The notes beneath the pieces were generated by a model. It was not told the DNA's origin. It saw nothing but the letters and a program-made list of their open reading frames with translations, and ran no database searches. Made by a program: the position numbers and the translations under genes. DNA of 64,000 nt. Source: Deltaproteobacteria bacterium. GTDB taxonomy: Bacteria > Myxococcota_A > Polyangia > DRWM01 > JAAZOP01. Location: contig JACRCZ010000049.1 of NCBI GenBank assembly GCA_016218765.1, positions 1-64,000 of the forward strand. The letters are read 5' to 3'. Below, piece after piece: positions 63,423 to 64,000 of this stretch; position 1 is the first letter of the stretch; the number at the start of each line of letters is the position of its first letter.

Positions 63423-64000
63423 ATGGACGGGACGAAACCGGCCGGGGTTCGCTGTCGCGACTGCACGGTATTCGAGGCCACTTCGGACGGGATCGTGATC
63501 ACGGACGTCCAGGGCAACATCGTCGAGGTCAACGACGCCTTCTGCCGGATCATGGGGTATTCCTCCGCGGAGGTGCTGGGGCGCAATCCGCGGTTGATGA
63601 AGTCCGACCGCCACGGGCCCGAGTTCTACAAGCAGATGTGGCGCTCGCTCGCGGAGACGGGGGTCTGGCAGGGGGAGGTCTGGGACCGGCGCAAGGACGG
63701 CGAGATCTTCCCCAAGTGGATCACGATCAACGCCATCAAGGGGCCCGGCGGCCGCGTCACGCACTACCTGGGCGTGTTCAGCGACCTGACGGGCTTCCGC
63801 AAGACCGCCGCGGAGCTGGAGTTGCTCGCCCACTACGACCCGCTGACCGGTCTGCCCAACCGCGTGCTGTTCCGCGAGCGGCTGGCCCACGCCATGGCCC
63901 TGGCCCGCCGCGCCTCGCGGAAGGTCGCCGTGCTCTTCGCCGACCTGGACCAGTTCAAGCCGGTCAACGATACCCTGGGGCACGCGGCGGGCGACGATCT
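63423..64000 (+). CDS. PAS-GGDEF protein, truncated by the window end
   Basis: The first 192 codons of a signalling protein. A PAS domain (residues about 13-130) has ATSDGIVITDVQGNIVEVN and GYSSAEVLGRNPR. A GGDEF domain begins at YDPLTGLPNRVLFRERL. The conserved FADLDQFKPVNDTLGHAAGD is the last part seen, so GG(D/E)EF itself lies beyond 64000, and an EAL domain may follow. PAS sensors control diguanylate cyclases by ligand or redox state. There is no ribosome site; TAGATT ends nine bases before the ATG, suggesting a leaderless mRNA. Confidence 0.93.
   Translation, partial: MDGTKPAGVRCRDCTVFEATSDGIVITDVQGNIVEVNDAFCRIMGYSSAEVLGRNPRLMKSDRHGPEFYKQMWRSLAETGVWQGEVWDRRKDGEIFPKWITINAIKGPGGRVTHYLGVFSDLTGFRKTAAELELLAHYDPLTGLPNRVLFRERLAHAMALARRASRKVAVLFADLDQFKPVNDTLGHAAGDD

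Overview
This is a GC-rich chromosomal segment (roughly 70% G+C or more by eye) from a bacterium most consistent with Myxococcota or a related deltaproteobacterial lineage. The reasons are a MYXO-CTERM-like C-terminus (gene 36780-37841), a Hanks-type kinase with a PEGA-like tail, many lipoproteins with acidic Asp/Ala linkers, Cys-rich and FG-GAP surface proteins, and MoxR/VWA genes. About 54 protein genes fill the window. I see no tRNA, rRNA, CRISPR array, insertion sequence, phage or plasmid feature. Assignment below phylum level is not possible from the sequence.

Layout. 124-3584 (minus): rdgB, a zinc metallopeptidase lipoprotein and an FHA-GGDEF diguanylate cyclase. 3742-12197 (plus): a likely five-gene operon of Ser/Thr kinase, TPR/PEGA protein, lipoprotein, and two tandem EGF-like/Cys-rich lipoproteins, the second ending in a seven-repeat FG-GAP propeller. 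12394-16043: secreted hypotheticals, including a possible HEGLH zincin. 16189-18191 (minus): acyl-CoA dehydrogenase plus an SDR without the usual Tyr. 18292-25486: lipoprotein, M1-like peptidase, polA, rhodanese lipoprotein, RlpA. 25494-31166 (minus): MopE-like lipoprotein, HhH protein, atypical signal peptidase, thiE, a small exported protein, thiG, thiS, and a Cys-rich lipoprotein. 31350-34901: small membrane protein, rlmB, pyrF, zinc alcohol dehydrogenase, small Cys-rich secreted protein. 34946-38907 (minus): an aromatic amino-acid lyase with Cys in its MIO triad and a heme/metal-binding envelope cluster. 39182-44969 (minus): M50 protease, scpA, scpB and a pyruvate phosphate dikinase with a histone-H1-like tail. 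45047-50939: hpt, a very large carboxypeptidase-regulatory/PDZ membrane protein, a DUF72 protein, rluD and a small coupled gene. 51102-57358 (plus): two VWA lipoproteins, a CBS protein, and a MoxR/CoxE pair. 57342-64000: SDR, acidic lipoprotein, SGNH hydrolase lipoprotein, a cytochrome-like lipoprotein, a steroid-5-alpha-reductase homologue coupled to a 3-beta-HSD-like SDR, and a truncated PAS-GGDEF protein.

How it fits together. Housekeeping operons (thi, scpAB, pyrF-rlmB, rluD) are interleaved with an unusually rich envelope and surface repertoire. Acidic tethers, EGF modules, VWA domains and heme or metal-binding repeats recur. Two genes encode GGDEF proteins and one a Ser/Thr kinase, pointing to surface signalling.

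A second theme is non-coding: at least ten loci carry short-period degenerate repeats (units of about 6-9 bases) of several unrelated families. They are mostly intergenic, but some sit in frame inside scpB and the carboxypeptidase-regulatory gene. The candidates most worth attention are the kinase/EGF/propeller operon, the Cys-MIO lyase, the H1-tailed dikinase, the steroid-type reductase pair, the Met/His-tailed metal cluster and the repeat families. All functions are inferred from motifs read by eye.
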